Assembly (NCBI GenBank): GCA_947650285.1
Contig: CANTFL010001373.1
Coordinates: 62,001 to 126,000, forward strand
DNA from: Hyaloperonospora brassicae
Taxonomy: Eukaryota; Oomycota; Peronosporomycetes; Peronosporales; Peronosporaceae
DNA: 64,000 bases
Direction of reading: 5' to 3'
Position 1 is the first letter of the stretch. Each line of letters opens with the position of its first letter. Position numbers and translations under genes: made by a program. Positions 36,432 through 48,832 of this stretch are shown here, piece by piece. Under the pieces are notes generated by a model. The model saw only the letters and a program-made list of their open reading frames with translations. It made no database searches and was not told where the DNA came from.

Positions 36432-39400
36432 CGCCTTTGAGTGATTTGTGCAATTGAGGTGAGGAAAAGTAACACGGACGAGTGGATAGAGCCGCTGAAG
36501 TGGTTGTGCAAAGTAACACGGACGAAGTGGGTACAATGGAGGAGGTCGTTGTTGGCGTGCTTTTTGCCAATCACCGTCATGGACCGACTTTTAAAGAAAA
36601 ACAGGAATGAGGGCGTCCGATTTGTCGGTCATCCTGAGCTTATGAACTGTTGCGAGGGGACATGTGACCAAATTTAATTCTGATGCTGCACAGATCATTA
36701 CGACACCCAAAGAGGCGTTCAAGGCCATGTGATGAGGCTAGCATAGCAAACTCCATGCTATAGGTAGGGTAAGACATAAGTATGACAAACGTACGTGGTC
36801 ATACGGATAGAAGTCTAGCGAGGAGGTGCGAGACAAGGTGCACACTGACTGACAGCAAAATTGGGGTAGTAGCACCAAGGACATTATCTAGACAAGAAAG
36901 GCGGACCAAAACGAGAATGATGAGGTTCCGAAGTGACACAGTAGCGATATTATGGATGGGATTGGAGCTGGTGCATCTTATCGAGCTTTGAATCGGACAA
37001 TGCATGTCATCCCAAGATCATACGCCATACAACTTTTATGTCGTTGATGCTCTTCGTGATGTACCTATTACAACTTCACCGTGCGCATGATTTCGGCTGC
37101 CAATTCCTAAACGAGAAGCATGCAACAAGAATATGTCATCGCACCCAGAACATCAGCCGATACACTGTGTGAAATTCAATTGCTTCGACACTTCTTCTCC
37201 ACTGGACCCACTAAAATGAGCTACTAGACCGAATTAACTTCGTTGCTTCATGCCGCTAATGAAGGTCAGTTTGCACATAAACCCTTGTTGTTCGAGGTTG
37301 TGGCAACTATTGGAGCTATAACGTCTACAAGGCAAGCAAGGTGAGTCCGTTTGTGCGCGTTAAACATTGCAGATCATGTAAGTCATAAAACTCGCAGAAA
37401 TGGGCATATTCCTATCGACATCGGGGATGAAGACGCACGATATCTGACGCGCAATGTGCCCTTTACCACAATCAGCACCAGCCTGATCTTTGTTTTTTTG
37501 ACACGTATATCACGTGGTGATATTCTCCATGTTCGGCAACGCGCATGCACGTCAAGTTCATGTTGTTCACGTCCATCGGAAGCCAGTGCTTTGACGTGAT
37601 GCTTGGACTCACCTATTCTCTGGTTCGATATCTTGTCAAACCGGTAAGAATTTTAGCATTAGACTTTTCGACATCCAGACGTTCTTTATCTCGCGTTGGC
37701 TGCACTGCCTTGATCCGCAAGCTTCCTGCACTTTTGTCGCTCCCGAGAGTCAAAACGATTTGTATGTACCTTCCTGGCTTATTCCTCGTAGGTCATGCTC
37801 GCATAGAATCGTATAATTGAAAGGCTCAATCACGTTGCTGCAGGTGGACAAAGTGTATGCTGGAATCAAGCGACGACGGTAGAATACTAGCAACACTGTC
37901 GTTCGTACAGTCAACTTGCTAAGCAATAATGTCCTCTTGTTGACTCCGCTACTGCTGCTTGTTGTCGCTTCTGCTTCAGCTGATACTTTGGTCTTGACTA
38001 TTTCCTCAAAATCCTTGCCAACAGAGCGCATTCCGATCTTATGTTTGGCTATTGCGACACGATGCACTACCTCAAACACAGTCGGATCGAACTCAGCTCA
38101 TGACATTCATTTACTTGCGAATGCGTACTCGATGTCATATTCATAATGATTCACCCAACATGCGCCTCCGACATCGCGGACATGGTAGCGTCGGTCTCAT
38201 GGACGACACCATTGATCAGTCCCTCTCCAGCCAGCCTCAGTGCGGTTGGGTGGCACTGACCTTACAATTTATCTGGCCATTTCACTACGCCTCACCCTTC
38301 TTCTTTTCCACTGGCAAGTCGTAATGCCGCCTTGCTTGCGGAACAAGCTTCGTCTTCGAGACGGCATTCTACGACGCCCTCTTGCCGGCAACCTTAACGA
38401 TCCATAAGTCAGTACAGCCCGTGACGCAATTTATCCGACAGAAATACGTTCTCAATTATGCACTTATCTAGTCCATAAGCACATTCTTGACCCATGCGGT
38501 ACGCGTCGACAATCGTGAGGGAGATCACGTGTTTTTCATTGATGTGAGCGTCACCTTGTACTTATTCGAGCGACCTTCGCTTGGCTTGATGGTCTGTCGT
38601 ACTTTTTTTCCTGTAGGTCCAGGCGGTGCATTTAGTTCTTCTAACGACCTGGTACTGTCCTCTTCTGGGCGGGCTACACATCCCTTCCCGGCCGTAAGAA
38701 TCGTCCCACGGGACGGGCGTTTCTTACCGTCTGCACTGGTATCCTGCCAGACCGGATAGCCCAACTATAAGTTGTTGAGATTTTTTGCTTCTTCGAGAGG
38801 CCTTACTAGCTGGTACTGATGTTTCAAGGGTGGTACCAGTTCATCTAGTGTTCCACACACATTTTAAAGACCTTGTGTTGGTCAACAAGGAGATCCAACC
38901 CGCGCCACTTCCTTTGCACGAGCGGTGCTTATCCAAGACACCAGGAGAATACCCCACTGATTGTATGTCGTAAGTATATAGCTCTGCGCAAAATCATATG
39001 AGGTCATTACGGTCGCCCCGCACGTCTTAACCGTGACACAGTGCACATCTATCGAGATTTTTAGGGGTAAAATGCCATCTTTAAGCACCCATGTGGCCGT
39101 TACGGCCACGCTCTTGCACTTGTTACAGTACACGACAAAATGAACGTTTCTATTGAACTTTTGGTGGCCTCGGTCAGCAAATTGATATTCTCTGTTGATG
39201 AGCGGAGCGACATGATAACATCTACTTTTTGATAGAGTCATGCCGTAATATGCAATGGACTCGGTTGTCTGAAAGTCAAGCGATCTTTTGTGGACGAAAA
39301 GTAGAAGGGCTGTTTGCAATAAAGAGTCTTTGCCGTTACCTCTTCTTAATTTTCGTGCGTCCCACACCGGTCATCATCGTCTGATTGCTGGATGCCACGA

Positions 39401-40263
39401 CATATCTGGATTTAAGGGGAGCAGTTCAAGAAGGATTGGTATGTCTTATCGACGCTGGTATAATAATATCCACAACGTCCTGCCACGTCCGTCCTCATCG
39501 AATTAAAGTACAAGAAAGCACTTTGTGCTAATGGAACAGTACGTGAAAAAAGCACGTTCGGTCAACTTACATCGGTATTGCTGCTGTGATTGTGGCGACT
39601 TGGCACTTCCAATCGCATCAAATAAGCCGCTATCGGCAGTGGAGTTATTCATGTATCGAGTCAATATACGTATAGATAGCAAAAAGCTACTTCTTTGCAA
39701 CGTTATCGACGTTTCTTGGCGGATGAAGGTCGGTTGCAACGGACACCTTTCGCTTTGTTAGCTTTCTTAGGTATTGCTCGCAAAGTCCGGTGTCACAATA
39801 AGAGCCTCTCCTACCCTTTTCTATGGCGAAGAGAAAAAGTCGATCTCGTTCCGTCGCGCTCTCGAAACGTCAAGTGCTGGCTCGACCATGATCATGCAAA
39901 TTGCGTGAAGTCGACATAGAACACGTTCTATCAATCACACATATACGAGCCAAAAAGAAGATGGAGCTAGCGCAAATTGACCGACAAAGCATCACGACGT
40001 TGTGGTGCCTCTTTACCAGTCGAACTTGTGATCAGGGCGTATCGACACCTCAACTATCAGCACAACGGAACAAGACGGCAACTGGAGATGATGAGTGTTC
40101 AACAACGTTAGGATCGGTGAAATACCATGTCGACCATTTTTCGTTTGCTCTCCTTTGTAGAAGCGTGTGCAAAGTGTAGCGATCGTCGGCCGGACGACCA
40201 TACTATAGGCAAATATGTACATTCACCCCTCTCTATAAGCAACTCTATATAAGAGACACCCTC
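36432..40263. other. Gene-poor region with fragmentary frames
   Basis: No gene can be supported. Minus-strand pieces at 37750-38079, 38525-38764 and 38882-39367 have protein-like composition and may belong to one decayed transposon, but no catalytic motif is visible. The last 60 bases before the LTR contain TATAAGCAACTCTATATAAG. Confidence 0.45.
38882..39367 (-). pseudogene. Unidentified ORF fragment, probably transposon-derived
   Basis: A 161-codon minus-strand frame, started by a non-ATG codon in the longest reading. It contains a possible two-Cys pair (YCNKCKS) and a stretch of alternating beta-like residues. Composition is closer to coding than to random sequence and it sits among further minus-strand pieces with similar character. 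No family was recognised. It may be part of a decayed DNA transposon. Confidence 0.25.
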
Positions 40264-40798
40264 TGTAGCGGGGCTACACAGCTCCTTAAGTCAGAGGAAG
40301 ACTTTAACGCTCAACGAGCAACTTAAGGTTCAATGAACCCGACTCAGAGAGTCAAACAGCTCAGAGAGCTTAAGGTTTGGTTTAGAGAACCCGACTCAAA
40401 GAGTCAACAAGCTCATAGAGCTTACGGTCCCTATTCTAGGGGACCAATCGATTCAGAGAATCACAGCACAGAGTGCTCAAGAGCAGCTACCTTAACAGGC
40501 GTCGCTTCCTCCTCAAACGATCACAAGACGCCTCAAAGAGGCACGTGTCTTATGTTGATCAAAATGGGAACTGAACTTTATTTCTTCTTTTAACCTAAAA
40601 GAACACCTTAGAACAACGTAATCAGCCTACTCGCTAATGCCCAGAATAAAACCTCTCAAATGATCTCGTAATCAATGGTTGACAGACATCAGTCTTCAAC
40701 AACTAATACTGTTTTCTAATATCAAATTAAAGGGAGCCCCATCCCTTGTGTGCATCACACCTCTTGTCGACTACCAGCCGACGTGTAACCCCGTTACA
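40264..40798 (-). repeat. 3' LTR with internal tandem duplication
   Basis: 535 bases, 40 longer than the other LTR. A unit of about 50 bases built on GAACCCGACTCAGAGAGTCAA...GCTCAGAGAGCTTA occurs twice (from about 40327 and about 40380), against once in 48335-48829. The left edge is a short inverted repeat TGTAGC GGG GCTACA. Confidence 0.9.
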
Positions 40799-40907
40799 CT
40801 CTCCCTCACTAGACTGACGTTACCACAAAACGTCAATCGACATCTTTCTTCGAAGAGGACGGTGTGTGTGCGCTTTAACCTCGTATTTTAGCAAAACACA
40901 AAACACT

Positions 40908-42247
40908 ATGGCATCGCCACCCCATGAGTCCCCGACTCTCTTTTTTTCTACCTCGGCATTGATGCGGAGGAGGACTATGGTAGTGATACCGATGTTCTTG
41001 GTGAAGAGAGAACAGTGCCCGACTCACCAGTGCAAGAGGCCCCGCCTCATACTGCACCGAACCCATTTGCCGAGCGTGGCGAAGACAACGCGCCACCGGC
41101 GCCGCATCAAACACCCATCGTGGGCGATGCAATCATCACCAATCCGCTCGATGAGCAACAACAGTTGGCTATCCAAAGAGAGGAGAGCGCTCAGCGCCGT
41201 ATGAAGCTTGCTGCAACCCTTGAGGTTCGCCGTGGATATCTGTTCACTTCACTCGGTGTGGAAGAACGTATACATTAAACGACAGGTCGCTCTTTGGCAA
41301 CGTGGGCCATTGAAGCTGATCCAACATCTCCTGATGAGGTGGCGAGTCGACAGGTACTCCGCGAGAGGGTAGGTAAAACCTTGCTTGACGACTCATAGTC
41401 AATACAAGGTGCGACTTGACACGCAAGCACGGGGTACACCGGTTCCACCGATGAAGTGTATACATATCGTCCTATTCGCAGGCAAATCTCAGGAATTAGA
41501 ATACAACGCGTTTGTTCGCTGGATGCATCGGAAACGACACCTCAACAGCGTGTTAGATCTCAGAGCAAGTGCCGATGTGGCAGACGTTGGCCTAGAACGA
41601 AAGCTTCGGTATGATTACGTCAAGCTTAAGGCCAGAGGCCAGTTGCGAACTCGCACACGGTATGCTCCGGCTGTGCCGGCCGATGTGAGTGTTGGTCAAG
41701 CAGTGCCCAACTAACCAACTGCTTCCACCACTATTGTCGAGAAGCGTCTTTGGTCATATGAGGACATTTGCTGCGATGTTTAAAAACATCAACGGCGTAT
41801 GGGCATCCTACCGAAGGGGTATCTCAAACTCCCATGAGTTTCCGACTCCGGGTACCCTCGCCACTTCATCAGATACTGGTATTATCCTTGAAGACGACGT
41901 CGTTTCAGAAGTCACTCCACATGGAACTGGCGGTTCCCTTGCTCATCGAGCAGCGTCGGGTGGTGGATCAAGTACCGAAGGAGGAACATGAGAAGGTTCT
42001 TCACAAACTTAGTGGTCTCGTAGGTAAGACCCAGAGTGCTCTCGACGTGACGCAAGCCCATATTCAGGGTTTTGTGTCTAACCTGGAAAGAGGCTCAGCT
42101 CGACATCCTGGTTCGGATTCAGCAGCCGATAGCAAACCCAAGTTTTGCGGCACAAAGGCTTCCAATTTTACGTTGGCCGGATTTCAACATGACTTTATGC
42201 ATTACAACGTAGAACAGGGTGTGTGCACAATTTGCGCGGAAGGTTGA
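40908..42247 (+). pseudogene. Antisense ORF between integrase and 3' LTR
   Basis: On the strand opposite to gag-pol, an ATG 110 bases inside the LTR (40908) opens a frame of roughly 400 codons in pieces. A shift at a run of seven T near 40943, one after the stop at 41276, one at about 41396 and one near 41715 are needed. Pieces are protein-like: an acidic, Pro-rich disordered start (LGIDAEEDYGSDTDVLGEE), a Gln/Glu/Arg helix region, and a mixed middle part (41385-41714). The last piece (41768-42247) overlaps the antisense of the integrase C terminus. No domain is recognised; no protease, RT or zinc knuckle is visible. Plant elements such as Ogre and Retand carry antisense ORFs in this position, which is the closest known parallel. 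A nested element of opposite direction is less likely, as no extra LTR is present. Confidence 0.5.
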
Positions 42248-45200
42248 GCGTATACGCAAGTCCCCTGTTATCAATGACCGTGAATGGTCCAATGGAGCGC
42301 GTACGCATCTTTGTCTCGAATACGGCGGACACTACATTTGTAGGTAGGTTTCTATCATAAATAGAAAGTTGGTCTCCGACCTCATAACGTTCAATACAAC
42401 TCTGTCTTTAGCATCAGCTTGTTCCTTCTGTTTATCTTGTCTATCAGCCAGTGCGCCACACACATGCCGTAATACAGATAATCGCGTTGCGAGAAACTCG
42501 CCTGCCTGTTTGTTAAAAGTAGCAAGACTAATTTTAGCAAGCCAGTCGTCCATCTTTCCTCCGCCAAGCCCTGATCCACGGAGTGGTATCGTTAACAGAG
42601 CGCGAGGGGGTATGAGTCCTTACACATATACCGGAAAACCTGTAGAGGCATGAACAGCGTCGCTCAACGAACACTCAACGACAGGGAGAATCGAGCTCCA
42701 ACTTTTTCGTGTATTAGCGCAAGCACTGCATAAATGTCACCTATTACGCGATTCATTCGTTCGATTTGACCATCGGTCTGCGGATGATCCGCTTTGGACA
42801 TGTCCAATCGTGTGCCGAGCACCTTGAAGATAGACTTCCAAAACTTCCCAGTGAAGCGAGGATCTCTATCACGGACAATTGCCAACGGCAAACCGTGTTA
42901 TCAAAATACTCGATCAATAAACAGCGTAGCTGTACCTTCCCCATCGATGGTATCCGGCACCGCCGCTAAGTGAGCCATCTTGCTCAAACGGTCAACAAAG
43001 ACCACAATACCCGTATTATCATACGAATACTTCGGTAAATCGAACACGAAATCCATGCCGATGGATCCCAACACCCCTTGGGTACAGGCAAACTAGCCAG
43101 CAGCGCGGATGAGTGTGGTGAGGGTTCCACCCGTTGACACGTTTCACACTTACGCACATATGTGCTCACCCATTTGTAGTTTAGGCCACCAATAATATTG
43201 GCTCACAGAGCTATAGGTCGTATCACGACCGAGATGACCGCTCATCGCAGTATCATGTGCCTCATAGAGAATACGATACTTTAATTTCTTATCAGGAGGG
43301 ATAATGATACGAGGAATGTCCTCAACGTCTGTGCTATAGCACAACAGGTCTTGATCGATAAAATATCGATGTATTGTCGCACGTAAGCGTGCCGACAATT
43401 CTATTCTGAGTAAGTAAACGCCTTGCTCCCCAGAGCACGTATCAAGGCTACATATTGTCCATCCTTGGCGTACGCCGTACGGATAAGGTAAGTGACTGAC
43501 GACGAAAGAGTCGTAACATGAGCAAACTCATAGTCAGGCCGGCGTGACAGCGCATCAGCCAAAGCATCATGCTTGCCCGGATTATACTTCACCTCGATGT
43601 ACTCTGAATTTGACAAGAGCACACTTCATTGCAAGTAACTATTTGTCACGAACTGGATAGTTTTTTTCAGCAGCTTTGAGCTGTCGAGACTCAAACGCGA
43701 TGAAGCCCTCTCCTCCTTCAACATCTGTTTGTATAAGAGCACTGCCAATAGAAAAGTCAGAGGCGTCACAGACGACACTGAAAGGCCGAACAGGATCGGG
43801 CAAAGCCAAGAGTGGCGCATAAAATAGACTCTCTTTTACAGCTATAAAAAGCATCATGCTCGGTGCTAGTCCTGCACCACTCCACATCCTTTTTAAGGAG
43901 ATTGGATAATGGTTGAGCCATGTCTGCACAGTTCGCACAATACTTGTGTAAGTAATTGGCGAGACCTAGCCACTTACGTAAGTCCTTTTGGTTCTTAGGA
44001 ACTAGCCAATCAACTATGGCTTAAACCTTAGCGGGATCTGCTCGAAGGCTTCGCTTTCCAATGAAGAACCCTAAAAAGGGAATCTCGTCTTCACCAAAGA
44101 TGCACTCAGATTCGTTGGCATACAACTTATTTGTGCGCATTCACTCGAGCACTTCTCGTATGTGGTCGATATGATTATCCACATCTGAACGACCGTTCAT
44201 AGCACGACTTTGGACAAAGATGTCATCAAAGTATGTTTGTTCATACCCTCGAATTGAGATCTAAACAGTTGCGTCACAAGACGATTGAATGTAGCCGGGG
44301 TATCTGATAACACCTATGGTATAACGAGTCATCCTCAGAGCATACCGCTAAGTGTACTGGATGCTGTCAGCGGGATATCACTCTCACACATGAGCAACTA
44401 TAAATAATCATCGACTAGGTCGAGCGCACTGTAAATTGTGCATCCCACCATGTTGTTCTGAAGAACATCTTTTCTTGGGATTTGTGTCTGAGCTGGAACG
44501 GTGGCATCATTAAGCTTATTGTAAGCATGAACAATGCGCCAATTTTCATTGGTCTTTCTGACACAAAATATCGGTGTGGGATGAGGTGATTTGCTCTCGC
44601 GAACCATACTAGCCGCGTGATATCAAAAAAAGTCGTAAATGACCTCACATTGTTTCTTCGGTAAAGGTCAATGCCGGGTGACGCAGTATTTATCTCCCGG
44701 AACCAATTAAATCTCATGACGAACAACTCTATCAGGAGGTAAGCCAGACGGTTGGTCGTCACACAACACGCCTTAAAATTTAATTATCAAACGATAGAAC
44801 GGATTAAGAGGATACTTAAGGATCGAGGATCCACTACTTGCACTAAGTGTCGCTTTCGTTTCCACAAGGACTGAATCGTCCAAACACGAGGATAATTTCA
44901 ACTCAACATCAGGTCGAATGACCATTTAATCGGATAACTATCCTGCCTCTAAGGCTTTGCTGCATTTTCCATCAGACATTTCGTCTAGTTCACAGAGATC
45001 ATTTAAGGAGGGAAGAGTCTTAACACTAAATTTGCCATCAACATGGCTAGTTATTCCGTTGACCAGTGTATATAGTGTATTATGACTGTTATCACTAGGT
45101 AAAATACTAAATTTTGGGCGCTTAGCAGTTGCCACCCGACGCCGGAATTGTTTCTTCAAAGAAACTTAACGACTTTTAAAGGCCGGGAAAATGGGGTCCC

Positions 45201-46001
45201 CGCGGTTGGTATTTACCTTAGCACACTTTATACGAGATCTCAGGTCTTGAGCGACATCTGGTGAAAAGTTACGCAAGTAGAACACTTCACCCAGTGTATT
45301 TAAACGTACCACTTCACGTTCATTATGTTGGCCTTGCCCTGAATGCCTCGTCGTTTCGCTAACAATGCGACATCCAGTGAAGTGCCATTGCGGCCCTCCT
45401 CACTCGATAGAATTTCATGTGTCACCCCACTCACATCAGGGATATTACATTCTTGATGACTCGGCTCTAGGCCAACCATTCCTGCAGCATGCAGTGATTC
45501 ATTATCACAACGAGTATCATTGGACGAAGTACGCTTGCCATTCATGTCAACGACATCGGAGTACATTGAATCGAACATATCGATGTCCAGCACATTGACA
45601 TCTTCCGTCAAAGGCTCACGCCAATCGTGCTTTTGTTGCCTAGCGAAGGTGGATTCTTGACTATCCAAAACTGCGCTAGAAACATTTCGCGTGGCGTCTA
45701 AGCTTTTGGACCTCCAAATAATCCATGACTTATGGCGCTCGAGCTAGTCCATGCCCAGGATGATATCGTATCTAAAATCCAAGTCAAGGACAAGACAGCG
45801 TTCTGTGATTTTAAAGTCCAGAAACATCACACCTAAGTTCAACAGAACTTTATGAACCGTAACGCGACTACCAGTCACTAAACAAATGGTGATATAATCA
45901 ACCTCATGCGCTCTAAGCGCTTCAGCATATTGCTGACTCCCTTCAAGGGAACGATGTCGAGAATAATTGCATGATGCTCCGGAATCGATCATTATTGACA
46001 T
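42190..46001 (-). pseudogene. Degenerate pol: protease, RT, RNase H, integrase
   Basis: Protease is at 46001-45744 with the catalytic IDSGAS and a final ILGMD. RT follows: IVHAYNKLNDATVPAQTQIP (44607-44398 frame) and the catalytic YFDD at 44233-44222, followed by IFVQSRAMN. RNase H has CDASDFSIGSALIQT (43938-43639 frame) and the KHDALADALSRRPDYE end (about 43590-43540). Integrase has the HHCC finger (HDTAMSGHLGRDTTY to CETCQ, about 43270-43125), the RDRDPRF and HPQTDGQIERMNR parts of the DDE core (42891-42740) and the IGPFTV C-terminal region near 42280. Several frameshifts and stops break the chain, so it cannot encode an active polyprotein. Confidence 0.93.
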
Positions 46002-46207
46002 ATGCTTGGCAAAGCCTTTTACTGTCTCCTCGGCGACTAAAAGCCAGGCTTATATCCAAGCTCTGTGCTGGCTGGCACAGAGATCTTTAAGGCTAAGCCC
46101 AGCTTCACTCTACCTCGTAGAGAAAAGTTAGAACTTATTTCTACGCCAGTAGGGCTCCCCGCGCCTACTGGGTGTCGACGTTCCCGTAACATATGTGATG
46201 TAGGGAT

Positions 46208-46711
46208 TCAGTGAAAAAGACCGATATTCTTAGATAAGCTGGGGAATCGGTAGTCGGCGTTATCGAGGTCGTCCAATGAGAGGTCGTCAAAGTCGAGGTC
46301 GTCGAAGCGGGCGTCGCCGAACTCGAGGTCGTCGAAGTGGAAGTCGTCAAAGCGGAGGTCGTCAATTTCAAGGTTGTCGAAATGGAGGTCGTCGAAATGG
46401 AGGTCGCCGAACTGGAGGCCGTCGAGCCGTAGGTCGTTGAATGAGAGGTCGTCGAACTGGAGGTCGTTTAATGAGGTGTCTTCAAAGTGGAAGTCGTCGA
46501 AGTCGAGGTTGTCGAAGCGGAGGTCGTCGAACACAAGGTCGTCGACGAAAGATCGTAGTGCAGAGCGCAAAAAAGATCGACGAACATCCATTACAATTAG
46601 AATACGTATAAGGGAAGAGTAAAAAAACAGATAACTACTCAATGGTTCAGCGATAGGAAAAGAGTTAAATTGATACAGTGCAGAATTTAAAAGTCCAAGA
46701 CACGCGTACAC
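46208..46711 (-). pseudogene. Linker ORF with FDDL pentapeptide repeats
   Basis: A 167-codon frame between gag and protease of the gypsy element. After about 55 residues it reads some 19 five-residue units of the form x-F-D-D-L with variants FDNL, FNDL, LDGL and FGDL. The units come from the 15-bp minisatellite on the same segment. The very acidic, regular repeat could form a beta-helix like pentapeptide-repeat proteins, though Asp two before Leu is unusual there. Whether it was translated as part of gag-pol is unknown. Confidence 0.6.
46262..46555 (-). repeat. 15-bp minisatellite in gypsy linker
   Basis: About 20 imperfect units of TTCGACGACCTCxxx on the minus strand (seen as GAGGTCGTCGAA on the plus strand). 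All length changes keep multiples of three, so one frame stays open throughout. A repeat with the same period but another unit occupies the matching place at 7366-7735. Confidence 0.9.
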
Positions 46712-46720
46712 TTAGCGTAA

Positions 46721-47400
46721 GTCTCTGCGTGGGCTAGATTATGCCTGTTGTCGAACCGCGAGAGGCATATCTTTTAGAGGTATCGACTTGTAGCGCCAAT
46801 AGTTTAGAAATGACCGGGTTGGGCAGCGCTCGCTACTAGCGAAAGAAGGAGTCTCTTCGTCGACGAGCCGGTAAATCTATTGAAGGAACCGCTGTGAGTC
46901 TTGTCAAGTAACAAGCCGGTGACCCAATAGACGTCACCGCTGAAAGTATTGTCGAACGACAAGCCGGCGGGCCTTCGCCGAGAGCACCTCAAATCTTCTC
47001 GCCGGGCGTACACTGCGCCTGGTGTCCTGTCAAAATGCGTAAGCGTCGGCTTCCATCCTTTGGTGTGAAGTCACAGAAAGGGAGAGGTATAGAGGATGCT
47101 GAGATCAGGCAGGCCTCTGGAGGATTTTATTGTAAGGAATTGGTTAGGAGAGAGCCACAACTGAACCCCGAAGGGGCGAACCACGTAGGGATTTATCGTA
47201 TCGTACCAGCCCGTGTCGCCGACTTAACTCGGCGATTGTTGTGTTTGTACGTTGAGGCTGTTGTACTACAGAATCAACATACTACTATACCACGCATACC
47301 ATATTTCTGGTTGGGGCTGCGTTTTCGAATTATAGAAGTCTGTCGTTGCTTACGCAAAGCAAAAAAGATACGCAAGTTTTAGGTGCTTCTACACGTATAA
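46721..47400 (-). mobile_element. Gypsy linker segment shared with 6630-7260
   Basis: Internal segment between gag and the minisatellite, matching the plus-strand relic at 6630-7260 over more than 500 bases. One minus-strand frame (47013-46804) reads VYWVTGLLLDKTHSGSFNRF-like text that is recognisable in the relic copy too, although both carry stops. The conserved frame suggests it once encoded protein. The plus-strand frame at 47035-47382 is taken as a shadow. Confidence 0.7.
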
Positions 47401-47552
47401 CAAATTCTCACTTCTTGTTGTTGCTCTCCAATATGAAGCTGCTGAGATCAATCGGTCCTGGCTTACAGTAAGCCGAGGTGTTTGTGGAGGTTGCCCTCAC
47501 AAAGCTTGGGCTGTACCCATTCCAACCAAGTCTGGCCGACTTGAATTTGTGC

Positions 47553-48300
47553 TTAGCATTTTAGCGATGATAACGTCTTCTTTGAAGTAGAATTATGGAT
47601 CCGAAACACATCGGTCCTGGCCATGCCAGTGCGAAGAACTCTAAAGAAGACAACCACGTAGACTGTCTCAGGTAGAGAATCGGACTGCATATCAGCCATA
47701 ATAGTTCTTAACTCTCGGACATATTCCATTGACTCATTCTTACCCTTACGGGTAGATGAGAAGCGTGAGCGCACGCGGAAAGCCTGGTTGGATGCTAGAA
47801 AACTCGCAAAAGGTCTAATTTGATCAAATCCCAAGTGGTAAACGCCAAGTCGACAGACGTGTAGCACGTTAGAGCCTCCTCTTTACCTTTCCGATCGGGA
47901 TTGAAGATAGCAAGCGATACTCGTTGTTGCTCAAGTGACACACGACCAGATCTCATAGCCATCTCAATCTCACGGATCCAGAGGGTGAGGTATTCCCCCT
48001 CCTATTCGGAGCAATGTTTGGCGTCCACACGAAGTGGACGAGGCTTAGCCTCTTCATCTGGCATTGCCACGTAGCGTTTCGGCATAGCCGACGCTACCTG
48101 GTTTTGAACCTTCCCTAAAAGGGCCGCGCCATACTGCATGAAGGTCTCGACGCGTGCGTTTAGCAGATCAGTACCTTGCGCAGCTAAACGACCTACAGGC
48201 TCAGGGTCTATGGCCGCGGTCAGCTTAATTAAGCGCGACCTTTTCGGCCTTAGTGAGAGGTTTGGATTGCTTTATCCACACAGAGGATCAGTCGCTACCG
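47553..48300 (-). pseudogene. Degenerate gypsy gag
   Basis: Minus-strand pieces read LTKAEKVAL, then QGTDLLNARVETFMQYGAALL, GEYLTLWIREIEMAMRSGRV, VSLEQQRVSLAI and ESMEYVRELRTIMADMQSD, which match from memory the gag of oomycete gypsy elements. Frameshifts near 48230 and 47820 and an in-frame TAG before GEYLTLW break the chain. The zinc knuckle expected downstream is not preserved. Gag would form the virus-like particle of the element. Confidence 0.85.
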
Positions 48301-48334
48301 AACCAGGCGTAGATTGACTACAAGTGCTAACAAG

Positions 48335-48829
48335 TGTAGCGGAGCTACACAGCTCCTTAAGTCAGGCGAAGACTTGACGCTCAACGAGCAATTTTTGTTC
48401 AGAGAATCCGACTCAGAGAGCCAACAAGCTTCTAGGGCTTATGGTCCCTGTTCGAGGAAACTAAGGAGTCAAGAGAATTCCAGCACAGAGTGTTCAAGAG
48501 TAGCTACCTTCACAGGCGTTGCTATACTCTTAACGACCAAAGACGCCTCGTGAGGCACGTGTCTTAAGTAATTAAAAAAGGAGCTGAATTCTATTTCTTT
48601 CATCTGAAGGAATACATAAACAAACGTACTATATCTAAAAAAAACTAATGTTTTAATTATTACCACTAAAAGGATACCCTAATTCGGTGGCTGACACGCG
48701 TCAGCCTTCGACCATTGATATGGTGTTCTAATATTATCTTTAATAGGACTTCGTCCCTTGTGTAACTCACACATGTTATGTCACCCACATATGTTGTGTA
48801 TGTCACACGTGTGGTGCAACCCCGTTACA
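48335..48829 (-). repeat. 5' LTR of the gypsy element
   Basis: 495 bases, TGTAGCGG to CCCCGTTACA on the plus strand; on the element strand it starts TGTAACGGGG. It matches 40264-40798 apart from scattered differences and lacks the second internal unit found there. It ends four bases before the dispersed repeat copy B. Confidence 0.92.
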
Positions 48830-48832
48830 AGG

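Larger units (their letters stand above)
40264..48829 (-). mobile_element. Ty3/gypsy LTR retrotransposon, decayed, 8.6 kb
   Basis: Two direct LTRs (48335-48829 as 5', 40264-40798 as 3') bound minus-strand gag, linker, protease, RT, RNase H and integrase in the Ty3/gypsy order. Read on the minus strand each LTR starts TGTAACGGGG. The LTRs differ by many substitutions and by a tandem duplication in the 3' one, and the coding parts hold many stops and frameshifts, so the insertion is old. The five bases before 40264 (CCCTC) and after 48829 (AGGCA) do not match, so no target duplication is preserved. The element also has a long plus-strand frame between integrase and the 3' LTR. Confidence 0.93.

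Noticed and set aside
40264..42250. A second, plus-strand retroelement starting at the left LTR
   Set aside because: The minus-strand element already accounts for both LTRs; the plus-strand frame has no RT, protease or zinc knuckle and no extra LTR, so an antisense ORF is simpler.
47035..47382. 115-codon plus-strand frame in the gypsy linker
   Set aside because: The opposite strand matches the relic at 6630-7260 in a shared protein-like frame, so this is taken as a shadow.
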